64,000 nucleotides of DNA from Blautia parvula (GCF_020215665.1 NZ_CP084061.1:2140001-2204000); one strand, 5' to 3'. Counted from the first letter of the stretch, positions 35,952-45,216 are shown. Numbers and translations: made by a program. Notes: a model not told the origin generated them from the sequence alone.

Positions 35952-37145
35952 ATGAAAACATTACAGGATTATATTGATAAATTAAACAAACTGAACTTCA
36001 AAGAAATGTACGAAAACGACTTCTTCCTCACCTGGGAGAAGACAGATGATGAGCTGGAAGCTGTATTTACCCTGGCAGATGCCCTTCGTTTCATGCGCCA
36101 GAACAACATCTCCACAAAAGTATTCGAGAGCGGCCTCGGCATCTCCCTGTTCCGTGACAACTCCACCCGTACACGTTTCTCCTTTGCTTCCGCCTGCAAC
36201 CTGCTGGGCCTGGAAGTACAGGACCTGGACGAGGGCAAATCCCAGATCGCACACGGGGAAACGGTCCGCGAGACAGCCAACATGATCTCCTTTATGGCTG
36301 ATGTGATCGGTATCCGTGATGATATGTATATCGGAAAAGGAAATGCTTACATGCATCAGGTTTCTGATTCTGTCAAAGAGGGCTACGAGGACGGCATTCT
36401 GGAGCAGCGCCCCACACTTGTAAACCTGCAGTGCGATATTGACCATCCTACCCAGTGTATGGCTGATATGCTCCACATCATCCACGAGTTCGGCGGAGTG
36501 GAGAACTTAAAAGGCAAAAAGCTTGCCATGACATGGGCTTATTCTCCGTCCTACGGCAAACCCCTGTCTGTTCCCCAGGGTGTGATCGGCCTGATGACAC
36601 GTTTCGGCATGGACGTGGTTCTGGCGCATCCGGAAGGATACGAGGTTATGCCGGAAGTTGAGGAAGTGGCTAAGAAGAACGCAGAAAAGACAGGCGGCAG
36701 CTTCAAGCGCACCAACAGCATGGAAGAAGCATTCAAAGACGCAGACATCGTATATCCCAAGAGCTGGGCACCATTTGCAGCTATGGAAGAGAGAACCGAC
36801 TTATACGGAAAAGGTGACTTTGAAGGAATTGATAAATTGGAAAAAGAACTTCTGGCACAGAATGCACAGCACAAAGACTGGGCATGCACAGAGGAACTGA
36901 TGAAGACCACAAAGGACGGCAAGGCCCTCTATCTGCACTGCCTGCCTGCTGATATCACAGGCTTAAGCTGTGAATCCGGTGAGGTGGATGCCTCTGTATT
37001 TGACCGCTACCGCACACCGCTTTACAAGGAAGCCAGCTTCAAGCCATACATCATTGCAGCCATGATCATGCTCAGCAAATTTGATGACCCGGCAGAAGTT
37101 TTAAAGAAACTGGAAGAACGCGACCAGCCGCGTAAATTCAAATAA
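35952..37145 (+). CDS. ygeW: Knotted carbamoyltransferase YgeW
   Basis: 397 residues, longer than ornithine or aspartate carbamoyltransferases (about 310), as expected for the YgeW class. The carbamoyl-phosphate site is NSTRTRFSFASACNLLGLEV with HGETVRETANMISFM and HPTQCMADMLHIIHEFGG. The second-substrate loop contains HCLPADITG. In the purine pathway it would run in reverse, phosphorolysing a carbamoylated intermediate to carbamoyl phosphate for the downstream kinase. The natural substrate of YgeW is not settled. The start is behind AAAGGATATCCATACC. Confidence 0.95.
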   Translation: MKTLQDYIDKLNKLNFKEMYENDFFLTWEKTDDELEAVFTLADALRFMRQNNISTKVFESGLGISLFRDNSTRTRFSFASACNLLGLEVQDLDEGKSQIAHGETVRETANMISFMADVIGIRDDMYIGKGNAYMHQVSDSVKEGYEDGILEQRPTLVNLQCDIDHPTQCMADMLHIIHEFGGVENLKGKKLAMTWAYSPSYGKPLSVPQGVIGLMTRFGMDVVLAHPEGYEVMPEVEEVAKKNAEKTGGSFKRTNSMEEAFKDADIVYPKSWAPFAAMEERTDLYGKGDFEGIDKLEKELLAQNAQHKDWACTEELMKTTKDGKALYLHCLPADITGLSCESGEVDASVFDRYRTPLYKEASFKPYIIAAMIMLSKFDDPAEVLKKLEERDQPRKFK

Positions 37146-37245
37146 AACAGGTCACTCTGAAAGAAACCGGGACGGGGTCAGGACACCATTACCCTGTCCC
37201 TTTCTCTTTTCAAAATGTCAATTGTAAGAACAGGGGGTTTTTACT

Positions 37246-38193
37246 ATGCAGAAACAAAAAATCGTTATCGCTCTGGGCGGCAATGCCCTGGGCAATACCC
37301 TTCCGGAACAGATGGCGGCTGTGAAAGTGACAGCCAAAGCCATTGTAGACCTGATCGAGGAGGGCCACCAGGTCATTATCACACACGGCAACGGCCCTCA
37401 GGTGGGTATGATCAACAATGCCATGGCTGCCCTTTCAAGGGAAGACGCAGCACAGCCCAACACTCCGCTTTCGGTCTGTGTTGCCATGAGCCAGGCTTAT
37501 ATCGGATATGATCTGCAGAATGCGCTCCGGGAAGAACTGCTGAACCGGGGTATTGACAACATTCCCGTATCCACCATGGTCACACAGGTACGTGTCAATG
37601 AAGATGATTCGGCATTTTCCTCTCCCTCCAAGCCGATCGGAAAGTTTTTGGGCGAGGAGGAGGCAAAGGTCATTGCCGAAAAATACGGCCACATCATGCG
37701 TGAGGATGCAGGCAGAGGCTGGCGCCGCTTCGTCGCCTCCCCGAAACCTCAGGAGATCGTGGAGATCGGCGCGATCCGCTCCCTGGTGGACTCCGGTGAA
37801 GTTGTCATAGCCTGCGGCGGCGGCGGGATCCCCGTGACGCTGAAGGGAAACCACTTAAAAGGCGCCAGCGCAGTGATCGACAAGGACTTTGCAAGCTGCC
37901 TGCTGGCTAAGGAACTGGATGCTGACTATCTCATCATCCTTACAGCCGTGGAAAAAGTAGCCATCAATTTCGGCAAAGAGGATGAGACCTGGCTATCCGC
38001 TGTCTCCACCTCTGAGGCCAGGAAATATGCCCGGGAGGGACAGTTTGCCCCCGGCTCCATGCTTCCCAAGGTGGAAGCAGCCATTGACTTCGCTTCCTCG
38101 AAGCCGGGGAGAAAAGCTCTGATCACTCTGCTTCAGAAAGCAAAAGACGGAATTGAAGGCAGAACAGGAACTGTCATCTGCGACAGACTGTGA
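37246..38193 (+). CDS. arcC: Carbamate kinase
   Basis: Transfers phosphate from carbamoyl phosphate to ADP, giving ATP, ammonia and CO2: the energy-yielding step of this locus. 315 residues, the standard length. Amino-acid kinase motifs: IALGGNALGN at the N-terminus, THGNGPQVGMINN, ACGGGGIPV and VIDKDFASCLLA. The ribosome binding site is CAGGGGG. Last gene of the rightward operon, followed by a strong terminator. E. coli carries the equivalent as YqeA in the same functional cluster. Confidence 0.96.
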   Translation: MQKQKIVIALGGNALGNTLPEQMAAVKVTAKAIVDLIEEGHQVIITHGNGPQVGMINNAMAALSREDAAQPNTPLSVCVAMSQAYIGYDLQNALREELLNRGIDNIPVSTMVTQVRVNEDDSAFSSPSKPIGKFLGEEEAKVIAEKYGHIMREDAGRGWRRFVASPKPQEIVEIGAIRSLVDSGEVVIACGGGGIPVTLKGNHLKGASAVIDKDFASCLLAKELDADYLIILTAVEKVAINFGKEDETWLSAVSTSEARKYAREGQFAPGSMLPKVEAAIDFASSKPGRKALITLLQKAKDGIEGRTGTVICDRL

Positions 38194-38202
38194 CTGCAGA
38201 TA

Positions 38203-38254
38203 AAAACACCCGGAAGGCTCATTTCTCCGCTTTGTGCCTGCCGGGTGTTTTTTT
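38203..38254. terminator. Intrinsic terminator after arcC, bidirectional
   Basis: AAAACACCCGG (38203-38213) pairs with CCGGGTGTTTT (38241-38251) with an inner AGGC/GCCT stem. A T7 run follows on plus and T5 on minus. A further hairpin ACATCCCCGG/CCGGGGATGT follows at 38259-38290. Confidence 0.9.
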
Positions 38255-38327
38255 ACAGACATCCCCGGACATGGCAGTACCCGGGGATGTTATCGGAATC
38301 ACTTTATTAGGTTGATATTTCTGAAAT

Positions 38328-39299
38328 TTATTTATTTACCACATTTATGGGATGACCCTCCACAAATGCTTTCAGGTCCTCCACTGCAATATCCATGAGC
38401 CTCTGTCTGGATTCTCTCGGCGCCCAGGAAATATGCGGTGTAATGATACAATTCTTTGCCTTAAGCAGCGGGTTGTCCCCTCTGATGGGTTCAGTGGATA
38501 CCACATCCAAACCGGCACCGGCAACTTTACCGCTGTTCAGCGCATCTTTTAGATCCTCTTCCACGATCAGCGGCCCTCTGGAATTATTGATAATGATCAC
38601 GCCGTCTTTCATCCTTGCGATACTCTCCTTGTTCACCAGCCCCTGTGTGGAGGGAAACAGAGGGCAGTGCAGGGCGATCACGTCCGACCTGGCAAATAAC
38701 TCGTCCCTGGTCACATATTCCGCAATCTCTCTCCCGCTGTCATTCGGGTATTCATCATTGGCAATGACCTTCATTCCAAGAGCCTTGGCAATACGCCCTG
38801 TTGCCTGTCCGATTCTTCCGAATCCCACGATACCCATGGTCTTGTCAGCCAGCTCGATCAGCGGATAATCCCAGAAGCACCAGTCAGGATTATTTTCCCA
38901 TCTGCCCTCATGGACAGCTTTGTCATGATGACCGATGTGATGGCAGATTTCCAGCAGCAGGGCAATGGCAAACTGTCCCACAGCCGCTGTACCATAGGTT
39001 GGAATGTTGCACACCGGAATGCCTCTCTCCTTTGCCGTTTCCACATCTACCACATTGTATCCTGTGGCAAGGACTCCCACATACCTGATATTTCTGCAGG
39101 CATCAAACACTTCCCTGGGAAGCGGTGTTTTATTGGTTATAACAGCCTCCGCATCACCGATCCTGTCTATGACCTCCTGCATATCCGTAAGGGATGTGCG
39201 GTCATAAACCGTCAGTTCCCCCAGTGCCTCCATATCTTTCCAGGATAAATCTCCCGGATTTTCCGTATAACCGTCCAAAACAACAATTTTCATACTCAT
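38328..39299 (-). CDS. D-2-hydroxyacid dehydrogenase (glycerate/hydroxypyruvate reductase-like)
   Basis: 323 residues. NAD(P)H-dependent reduction of a 2-oxoacid. The Rossmann signature GIVGFGRIGQATGRIAKALG is near residue 153, the substrate arginine in NNSRGPLIVEEDL, the glutamate in DVVSTEPIRG, and the catalytic histidine in TPHISWAPRES. The closest general type is glycerate dehydrogenase/hydroxypyruvate reductase. Last gene of the TRAP/sugar-acid operon, 29 bases after the ApnO-like gene, so its substrate is probably a 2-oxoacid or 2-hydroxyacid of that pathway. The start may instead be the ATG two codons later. Confidence 0.92.
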   Translation of the reverse strand: MSMKIVVLDGYTENPGDLSWKDMEALGELTVYDRTSLTDMQEVIDRIGDAEAVITNKTPLPREVFDACRNIRYVGVLATGYNVVDVETAKERGIPVCNIPTYGTAAVGQFAIALLLEICHHIGHHDKAVHEGRWENNPDWCFWDYPLIELADKTMGIVGFGRIGQATGRIAKALGMKVIANDEYPNDSGREIAEYVTRDELFARSDVIALHCPLFPSTQGLVNKESIARMKDGVIIINNSRGPLIVEEDLKDALNSGKVAGAGLDVVSTEPIRGDNPLLKAKNCIITPHISWAPRESRQRLMDIAVEDLKAFVEGHPINVVNK

Positions 39300-39328
39300 T
39301 TCTTCCTTTCCAAAAAAGCTTCTTTGTG

Positions 39329-40192
39329 TCAGATCTGTGGATTCTCCGGATGCAGCATGGTGGCAATGACCTTATCCAGCACTTCATCTTTCCAGATATC
39401 TTTCCAGTTTTCCCTCATGACCAGACGGTTCCCCAGTCCGATCGCCACTTTGCAGGCATCTGAAACCGGCGGATTTCCGGGAATATATCCCAGGAAGTTT
39501 GCGGACAGATTATAAATATGGCCTGTCAGGAAGGAGACTGCTGCCTCCTTGGGTATTCCCCTCTTCACTGCTTCCTCCACGGTCTCCGCCATGGCATACA
39601 GACAGGTGGCTCCCAAAAGCTCCACAAGGGTTGGCTCCAAAAATGCGATCTGCTCTGAGGACATGACATATGCATGCTCCACAGGGGCATACATCTGTTT
39701 TGCCACCTCCACACACTGGGCAAAACGGTCATCATCGCCCTGGATCTTAGACATGACAATGTCCTGTTTTCCGCCCATTCCGCCAAAGCGGTCCTGGCGC
39801 GCCTCAAAGGTATCCTGATCCAGGAAATAGGACGGGTGGCAGGGATGAGCCACACCAAAGGTGCAGTCTTCTCTCAGGGTCAGTTCTCTTGCAACCGCTG
39901 CTGCAGGGTCCAGGATAATGAATCCGGTTCCCGGTTTTAACTGTGGCACATAAACAGCGGAGAGTTTGCCGATCAGAGTATCCGGCACAGCAAATACCAC
40001 CACATCAGCCTTTGCCAGGGCCTCCTCCACAGGAACAGGCTCAAATCCCCTTTCTTTGATGCTCTTAATTCCCGCGTCCGTGGCTTCCACCAGAAGCAGC
40101 TCAAATTCTTCCGGTTTCTTTGCCAAATTGTTGCTTGTCCTTGTTCCCATTTTACCGCCTGCACCGATTACACTAACTACGATTTTACTCAT
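39329..40192 (-). CDS. ApnO-like dehydrogenase (D-apionate oxidoisomerase family)
   Basis: 287 residues. The N-terminal NAD-binding half has VSVIGAGGKMGTRTSNNL and VVVFAVPDTLIGKL. The middle contains HPCHPSYF and FGGMGGKQDIVMSKIQG, and the C-terminal half is all-helical (LEPTLVELLGATCLYAMAE), like 6-phosphogluconate dehydrogenase C-domains. These motifs recall D-apionate oxidoisomerase (ApnO), which oxidises and isomerises a branched sugar acid. The recognition is from memory, so the family is likely but the substrate is not. It lies between the split transketolase and the hydroxyacid dehydrogenase. Confidence 0.75.
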   Translation of the reverse strand: MSKIVVSVIGAGGKMGTRTSNNLAKKPEEFELLLVEATDAGIKSIKERGFEPVPVEEALAKADVVVFAVPDTLIGKLSAVYVPQLKPGTGFIILDPAAAVARELTLREDCTFGVAHPCHPSYFLDQDTFEARQDRFGGMGGKQDIVMSKIQGDDDRFAQCVEVAKQMYAPVEHAYVMSSEQIAFLEPTLVELLGATCLYAMAETVEEAVKRGIPKEAAVSFLTGHIYNLSANFLGYIPGNPPVSDACKVAIGLGNRLVMRENWKDIWKDEVLDKVIATMLHPENPQI

Positions 40193-40257
40193 TTTATTTT
40201 CCTCTTTTCCAATTCCTATATTCTGTCTTTCATTCCTGTCCGGAACGATCCTGCCTG

Positions 40258-41190
40258 TTACAGATTTTCTTTTACTGTCTTTGCAATGTTCTCGGGAGAG
40301 AATCCATAGGCATCAGCCAGCTCTTTTGCAGGGCCGGATTCCCCGAAAGTGGTTAGACCTATGCGTTTTACGAATTTCGGCGCGTTCTCTGCTGAAAGCC
40401 TGCTTATGTATGCACCCAGACCGCCGTTAATATTGTGGTCCTCCACTGTCACGATCCTCTCCGCTTTCCTGATAGCCTCAATGATCTTCTCCGGATTCTT
40501 TCCATATAAGATGTTAATATCCCCAACCGTTACATTTACACCCTGCTCTTTTAACAGATCCGCTGCTGCCAGGACACGGTCCAGAACAAATCCGCTGGAT
40601 AACAGAAGTGTGTCATTTCCGTATTCTCTTAAGACAGTAATGCCGTCCGAAGAGAAGGGTGCGTCTTTTTCATACACATTTGCCTCTCTTCCGCTGCCTG
40701 CCCTTACATATACAGGTCCATTGATCTTAGCTGCCATCTGTACTGCTTTGTATGTCTGGTAACCGTCTGCCGGAGTCAGGATCGTGTAATTGGGAATGTT
40801 GGAAAGGATCCCCAGGTCTTCATAGAACTGATGGGTAACCCCCTCTCTCTCTCCTCCCAAAAGTCCGGAATTGATGCCCACAAACTTTACGTTCAGATTC
40901 GGATACGCAACAAAGGTGCGCATCTGCTCACAGGCACGCATGGTCATAAACCCTGCATATGTACCTACAAAAGGGGTCAATCCTGCCGCCGCCAGACCTG
41001 CTGCGGTGTCCACTGCATTCTGCTCTGATATTCCCACTTCCACATACTGCTCAGGATACAGCTCTGCAAATTTTGTTGCACGCATCGCTTTTAATGAGTC
41101 GGGTGAAACAAACATGATCTTGTCGTCATTTGCTGCCAGATCTATAAGCGCCGCAGCAAAGGCCTCCCGCGTTCCCTTGAATTCTGCCAT
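40258..41190 (-). CDS. Transketolase C-terminal subunit
   Basis: 310 residues from the ATG at 41190, which shares one base with the stop of the N-terminal subunit (TAATG). It contains the pyrimidine-binding domain, with the ThDP-activating glutamate in YVEVGISEQNAVDTAAG near residue 56 and VGINSGLLGGEREGVTHQ, and the transketolase C-domain ending with VTVEDHNINGGLGAYI. Split two-gene transketolases are common in sugar-acid and pentose operons of Clostridia. With its partner it moves a two-carbon ketol unit between sugar phosphates or a related keto compound. It precedes the ApnO-like gene by 65 bases. Confidence 0.93.
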   Translation of the reverse strand: MAEFKGTREAFAAALIDLAANDDKIMFVSPDSLKAMRATKFAELYPEQYVEVGISEQNAVDTAAGLAAAGLTPFVGTYAGFMTMRACEQMRTFVAYPNLNVKFVGINSGLLGGEREGVTHQFYEDLGILSNIPNYTILTPADGYQTYKAVQMAAKINGPVYVRAGSGREANVYEKDAPFSSDGITVLREYGNDTLLLSSGFVLDRVLAAADLLKEQGVNVTVGDINILYGKNPEKIIEAIRKAERIVTVEDHNINGGLGAYISRLSAENAPKFVKRIGLTTFGESGPAKELADAYGFSPENIAKTVKENL

Positions 41191-42011
41191 TATTCTGCAC
41201 CTCCTAATTCTTTTACTGCCTGCTGATACTGTTCCTCTGTGGGAACTCCCTTGTGCCATGCGTTATCATTTTCCATAAAGGAGAGTCCTTTTCCCTTCAC
41301 ACAGTCGCATACAATGACACTTGGTTTTCCCTTTGTCTCTTTTGCTTTTGCAATGGCCGCTTTGATCGCGTCCGCGTCGTGGCCGTCAATCTCCTGGGCA
41401 TCCCACTGGAACGCCTCAAAACGCTCTTTTATATTGTTGGAGCCAATGGTCTCCTGTACAGAAGCACCGCTCTGCCATCCGTTCTTGTCCACGAATACGA
41501 TCAGGTTATCAAGCTTGTGGGCTGCTGCGGAATTGATTCCTTCCCAGCACACACCCTCCTGAAGCTCACCGTCCCCGGCGATCACATACACATTGTAGTC
41601 TTTCCTTCTGTATTTTCCCGCCAGTGCCATACCTCCGGCGATGGAAATACCGTTCCCCAGGGAGCCGGATGTCATATCCACACCTTTTGTCTTGTTCATG
41701 ACCGGATGCCCCTGGAATTTACTTCCCAGTGCTCTCAGCTTAAAGTCCTCAATTTTCTCTCCGAAATAACCTCTCTCAGATAATGCCGCATAGTAAATAG
41801 GGCATGCATGGCCTTTTGACAGGATAAAACGGTCTCTGTCCTCCCAGTCGGGGTTGGCAGGATCTATTCTCATCTCATCGAAGAAGAGGACTGCCATAAT
41901 GTCCGCTATTGACAGTGCCGGGCCCGGATGTCCGTCCTTTCCTTTATAGACCATATCCACGGCTGTCATCCGAAGATGATCTGCCACCTGTTTCAATTCT
42001 GCGCTGTTCAT
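41190..42011 (-). CDS. Transketolase N-terminal (ThDP-binding) subunit
   Basis: 273 residues behind AAGGAGGTTTTCGT. The diphosphate-binding motif of ThDP enzymes is in YVIAGDGELQEGVCWEGINSAA, with the second-half asparagine region VFVDKNGWQS. GHPGPALSIADIMAVLFF near residue 28 and SKGHACPIYYAALSERGYF are typical of transketolases. It is coupled by a one-base overlap to the C-terminal subunit. Its genetic association with a TRAP importer and an oxidoisomerase points to a dedicated role in catabolism of an imported acid rather than housekeeping. Confidence 0.94.
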   Translation of the reverse strand: MNSAELKQVADHLRMTAVDMVYKGKDGHPGPALSIADIMAVLFFDEMRIDPANPDWEDRDRFILSKGHACPIYYAALSERGYFGEKIEDFKLRALGSKFQGHPVMNKTKGVDMTSGSLGNGISIAGGMALAGKYRRKDYNVYVIAGDGELQEGVCWEGINSAAAHKLDNLIVFVDKNGWQSGASVQETIGSNNIKERFEAFQWDAQEIDGHDADAIKAAIAKAKETKGKPSVIVCDCVKGKGLSFMENDNAWHKGVPTEEQYQQAVKELGGAE

Positions 42012-42053
42012 ACGAAAACCTCCTTGAATTTTTATATATTTTATCAGTTACTA

Positions 42054-43337
42054 TCAAACTCCCATAATACCCGGAAGCCAGGTGATAATTGCCGGAATGA
42101 AGGTCATTACCAGCAGTGTTGCCACTTCAATGCACAGGTAGGGAATAATCCGTTTACTGATCTTCCCTATACTGGTATTGGCTATACCCGAAGCGACAAA
42201 CAGGTTCACTGCCATCGGCGGTGTGATCATACCGATGGAGGTATTGATAATAATGATGATACCTAAAGCGACTGGTGATAATCCCAGGGAAGCTGCAATG
42301 GGCAGCAGAATCGGGGTTACCAGCAGAATGATGGACTGTGTCTCCAGGAAACATCCCAAAAACAGCAGGATCACATTGATCATCAGCAGCAGTGCCACCT
42401 TATTGGTAAACAGGCCCAGTACGCTGGACGCGATAAAAGTGGGGATATTCTGGTTCGTCATAAACCAGGCAAAGGGTGCTGACATGCTGACCACAAACAA
42501 TACCACCGCTGAACTCACGGTAGATTTACGGAAAATCTCGTAGATATCCTTTAATGTCAGTTCTTTATATACAAATACACTGATGATAAAAGCATACACA
42601 CAGGCAACCGCCGCGGATTCCGTAGGTGTAAATAAACCGCCGTAAATGCCTCCCAGAATGATCACAGGCATAAAAATGGCGAGGAGCGCCTCTTTAAAAG
42701 AGTGAGCAAAGGCTTTTAAAGTAACCTTGCCATTCTCTGCGGCGTCGTATTTTTTACAGATCACAATATTGGTTGCGATCAGCACTGCCGCAAGCAAAAG
42801 CCCCGGAATGACACCTGCCATGAACATGGTTCCCACAGATACGGATGCTGTCACCGCATAGGTTACCATAGGAATACTGGGCGGAATGACAACTCCCAGT
42901 GTTCCGCCGGATGCTGCAACGGCTGCAGCCACATCTTCCGGGTACCCCTTCTGCTTCATCCTCGGAACTGTGATACCGCCGATGGCAGCGACTGTTGCCG
43001 GATTGGAACCGGAGATGGCACCAAAGAACGCGGAGGCCACGACTGTGATACAGGACAGACGCCCGGGTATTCTTCTCATCAGTATTTCAATAAAATCTAT
43101 GAGCCGTTTGGAAATGCCTCCCTTTTCCATAATGTTTCCGGCCAGTATAAAGAAGGGAACAGCCATCAGAGTAAAATTATCCGCCTGGGTAAACATTCTC
43201 TGGGCAACTGCAGGGAGCAGATTCAGGTTCCCGCTGGCTACGATCGCCACGCACACGGCTATTCCCAGGCAGATGGCAATGGGGACTCCCAGAAACAGCA
43301 TGACAAATAAAACTCCGAACAACATTCCTATAATCAT
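42054..43337 (-). CDS. dctM: TRAP transporter large membrane subunit
   Basis: 427 residues, about twelve helices in two repeats. DctM-family markers are FFGAISGSNPATVAAIGGITVPRM near residue 100 (the conserved GSNPA segment) and GVVIPPSIPMVTYA. Together with DctQ it forms the Na+-driven membrane part of a tripartite ATP-independent importer for organic acids. The start follows GGAGGAAGAG and overlaps dctQ by four bases (ATGA). The gene is intact, unlike the binding-protein gene upstream. Confidence 0.94.
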   Translation of the reverse strand: MIIGMLFGVLFVMLFLGVPIAICLGIAVCVAIVASGNLNLLPAVAQRMFTQADNFTLMAVPFFILAGNIMEKGGISKRLIDFIEILMRRIPGRLSCITVVASAFFGAISGSNPATVAAIGGITVPRMKQKGYPEDVAAAVAASGGTLGVVIPPSIPMVTYAVTASVSVGTMFMAGVIPGLLLAAVLIATNIVICKKYDAAENGKVTLKAFAHSFKEALLAIFMPVIILGGIYGGLFTPTESAAVACVYAFIISVFVYKELTLKDIYEIFRKSTVSSAVVLFVVSMSAPFAWFMTNQNIPTFIASSVLGLFTNKVALLLMINVILLFLGCFLETQSIILLVTPILLPIAASLGLSPVALGIIIIINTSIGMITPPMAVNLFVASGIANTSIGKISKRIIPYLCIEVATLLVMTFIPAIITWLPGIMGV

Positions 43338-43846
43338 TTTTTCTCTTCCTCCTTCTGCCCGATCTCTTCTGGTTTTTCTTTTCCCGTGACCTTCTCAAAT
43401 GTATGCCATGCGTAGCAGAGAGCCATAAGGATCAATCCCAGAGGAATGGAGAGATACATGATCCACATAGGCCACCGAAGGCTCGGCGTCACCTGCCCGC
43501 TTGCCATCTGTTTCTGCAGAATGGTCACTCCATAATAGGAAGCGAAGATACTGAACGCAACCACCAGGACAGAGTCCAGCACATAAATGATTTTCAGCAC
43601 TGTCCCGGAGCAGAACAACTCCAGGGCCTCCACGCAGAAATGTTCCCCATTGCATGCCGCAACACCGATTCCGAGAAAAATCACCCATATCATACAGTAC
43701 CTTGCCAGCTCTTCTGCCCATGGGATCACAAACAAACCGGTGAAACGTGCCACTGTGGCAATAAATATAACTGCGCACATAATAACCATTAACACTACCA
43801 GAAGTATTTCTTCCGCTTTCTTTAGTCCGTTAAATAGCTTTTCCAA
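43334..43846 (-). CDS. dctQ: TRAP transporter small membrane subunit
   Basis: About 170 residues with four helices, the expected size for DctQ. WAEELARYCMIWVIFLGIGVA is the conserved DctQ signature near residue 40. The start is an unusual case. AAGGAG ends 8 bases before a TTG at 43846, which is preferred; a GTG at 43855 directly abuts the same Shine-Dalgarno and would be poorly spaced. It lies between dctP and dctM and is coupled to dctM. Confidence 0.88.
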   Translation of the reverse strand: MEKLFNGLKKAEEILLVVLMVIMCAVIFIATVARFTGLFVIPWAEELARYCMIWVIFLGIGVAACNGEHFCVEALELFCSGTVLKIIYVLDSVLVVAFSIFASYYGVTILQKQMASGQVTPSLRWPMWIMYLSIPLGLILMALCYAWHTFEKVTGKEKPEEIGQKEEEKK

Positions 43847-43864
43847 AATGTCCACTCCTTCTGT

Positions 43865-44944
43865 TTAGTTAGATGACTGAATTTTCTCTACCAGCTCCTT
43901 GTTCAGCTTCAGGCTGTCCAACTGGTCATAAACCGCATCCGCTGCACTCTTCCACACTTCTTTATCCACTTCTGTCACCGTAACGCCTGCTTCTTTCATG
44001 TTTTCAATTGCTTCTTTATTATAGCTGCTGCTGTATTCCCTCTGATAATCCTTTGCCTCCTCTGCTGCTTTGTCGAAAGCTTCCTTCTGTGCATCCGTAA
44101 ACCCATCGTAGGTACTCTGGGCGATCATCAGCACACAGGGGGAATAGAAAATATCAATCATGGAAACGTATTTCTGCACTTCATACACCTTGGCGGATTC
44201 TATGATGGCAATGGGGTTTTCCTGTCCGTCCACGGTTCCCTGCTGAAGCGCTGTGAAGATCTCACTCCATGCCATTGGTGTTGCTGTGGCACCCAATGTC
44301 TGGTAGGTTGCCATATGTACGCTGTTTTCCATGGTACGGATCTTCATTCCTTTTAAGTCTTCCGGTGTTTTGATCTCCTTTTTGTCGTTGGTCACCTCAC
44401 GGAAACCATTCTCCCAGAAGCCAACGCCCCTGATTCCCTGGCTCTCCAGCTACCCCAGAAGGGAAGTTCCGATTTCACCGTCCAATACTTCATAGGCATG
44501 TTGTTCATCTTCAAATAAGTAAGGGAGGTCCAGCACCGCAAAGTCAGAGACAAAGTTCGGTATGGGTCCTGTGGATATGAGGCACATCTCCTGTACTCCC
44601 ATCCCCACATTTTCCATCATGTCTCTTTCATTTCCCAACTGGGAGTTTGGATAGATATCAAGTGTCATCTCACCGTCGCTGTACTCCTCCAACAGCTTCT
44701 GCATTTCCTGCAGACCTTTCACATAATGACCTTCGGGAGCTGTGGTGGTTCCCACCTTCAGGCGCAGTGTGGCGCTGTCCGCCCCAAGCATGGTGTCTTC
44801 ACTTTTCGTCCCGCTGTCGGATGTACTTTTGGAGGACTGCGTCACAGAGGCATCTGCGTTTCCTCCTCCGCCGTTATTTCCACATGCAGTCATAACGCCT
44901 GCCAATGTTACAGTCAGAATTGCTGCTAAGATCTTGTTTTTCAT
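43865..44944 (-). pseudogene. dctP: TRAP substrate-binding protein gene interrupted by an in-frame amber stop
   Basis: One continuous frame encodes a DctP lipoprotein of about 360 codons except for a TAG at 44452-44450. Before it are a lipobox (TLAGVMTACGN) and the DctP N-domain (RLKVGTTTAPEGHYVKGL). After it, the same frame resumes with RGVGFWENGFREVTNDKKE, MKIRTMENSVHM and GTVDGQENPIAI, all diagnostic of DctP, down to TAA at 43867-43865. The stop replaces one residue in an alpha helix (likely CAG to TAG). No frameshift or other decay is seen, so the lesion is recent, or is a sequencing error or readthrough. The start is the ATG at 44944 behind AGGAG. Confidence 0.85.
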
Positions 44945-45000
44945 GTCCATTCTCCTTTTCTCTCATTTCATTTGTCGTTCGTTAACCATCTGATGTTTTA

Positions 45001-45029
45001 TGTATATCATTTATCGACTGATTTGTCAA
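45001..45029 (-). promoter_or_regulatory. Promoter of the TRAP/sugar-acid operon
   Basis: On the minus strand a consensus TTGACA (45029-45024), a 17-base spacer and TATACA (45006-45001), about 60 bases before dctP. Confidence 0.8.
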
Positions 45030-45126
45030 TGAATTTTCCAAACTTTTTTTCTATTATATGTGTATTTTGTTAAATATAAATAAATTACCCATGGAAATCT
45101 TATGCATAATATCTTATATCTAATAT

Positions 45127-45156
45127 TTGACGTATGATGATTCCCCATGATAAGAT
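45127..45156 (+). promoter_or_regulatory. Promoter of the first FadR-type gene
   Basis: TTGACG (45127-45132) and TAAGAT (45151-45156) 18 bases apart. The flanking TTTGACGTAT-ATG is repeated before the second paralogue. Confidence 0.6.
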
Positions 45157-45216
45157 AGTTACAACAACTAAACATTTTTGACTTTTGAGAATAATAATAG
45201 ATTCGGAGGTGAATAT

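Noticed and set aside
43865-44395. A separate 176-residue protein starting MTNDKKEIK
   Set aside because: It has no ribosome binding site and is the in-frame continuation of DctP after the amber codon, so it is described as one interrupted gene.
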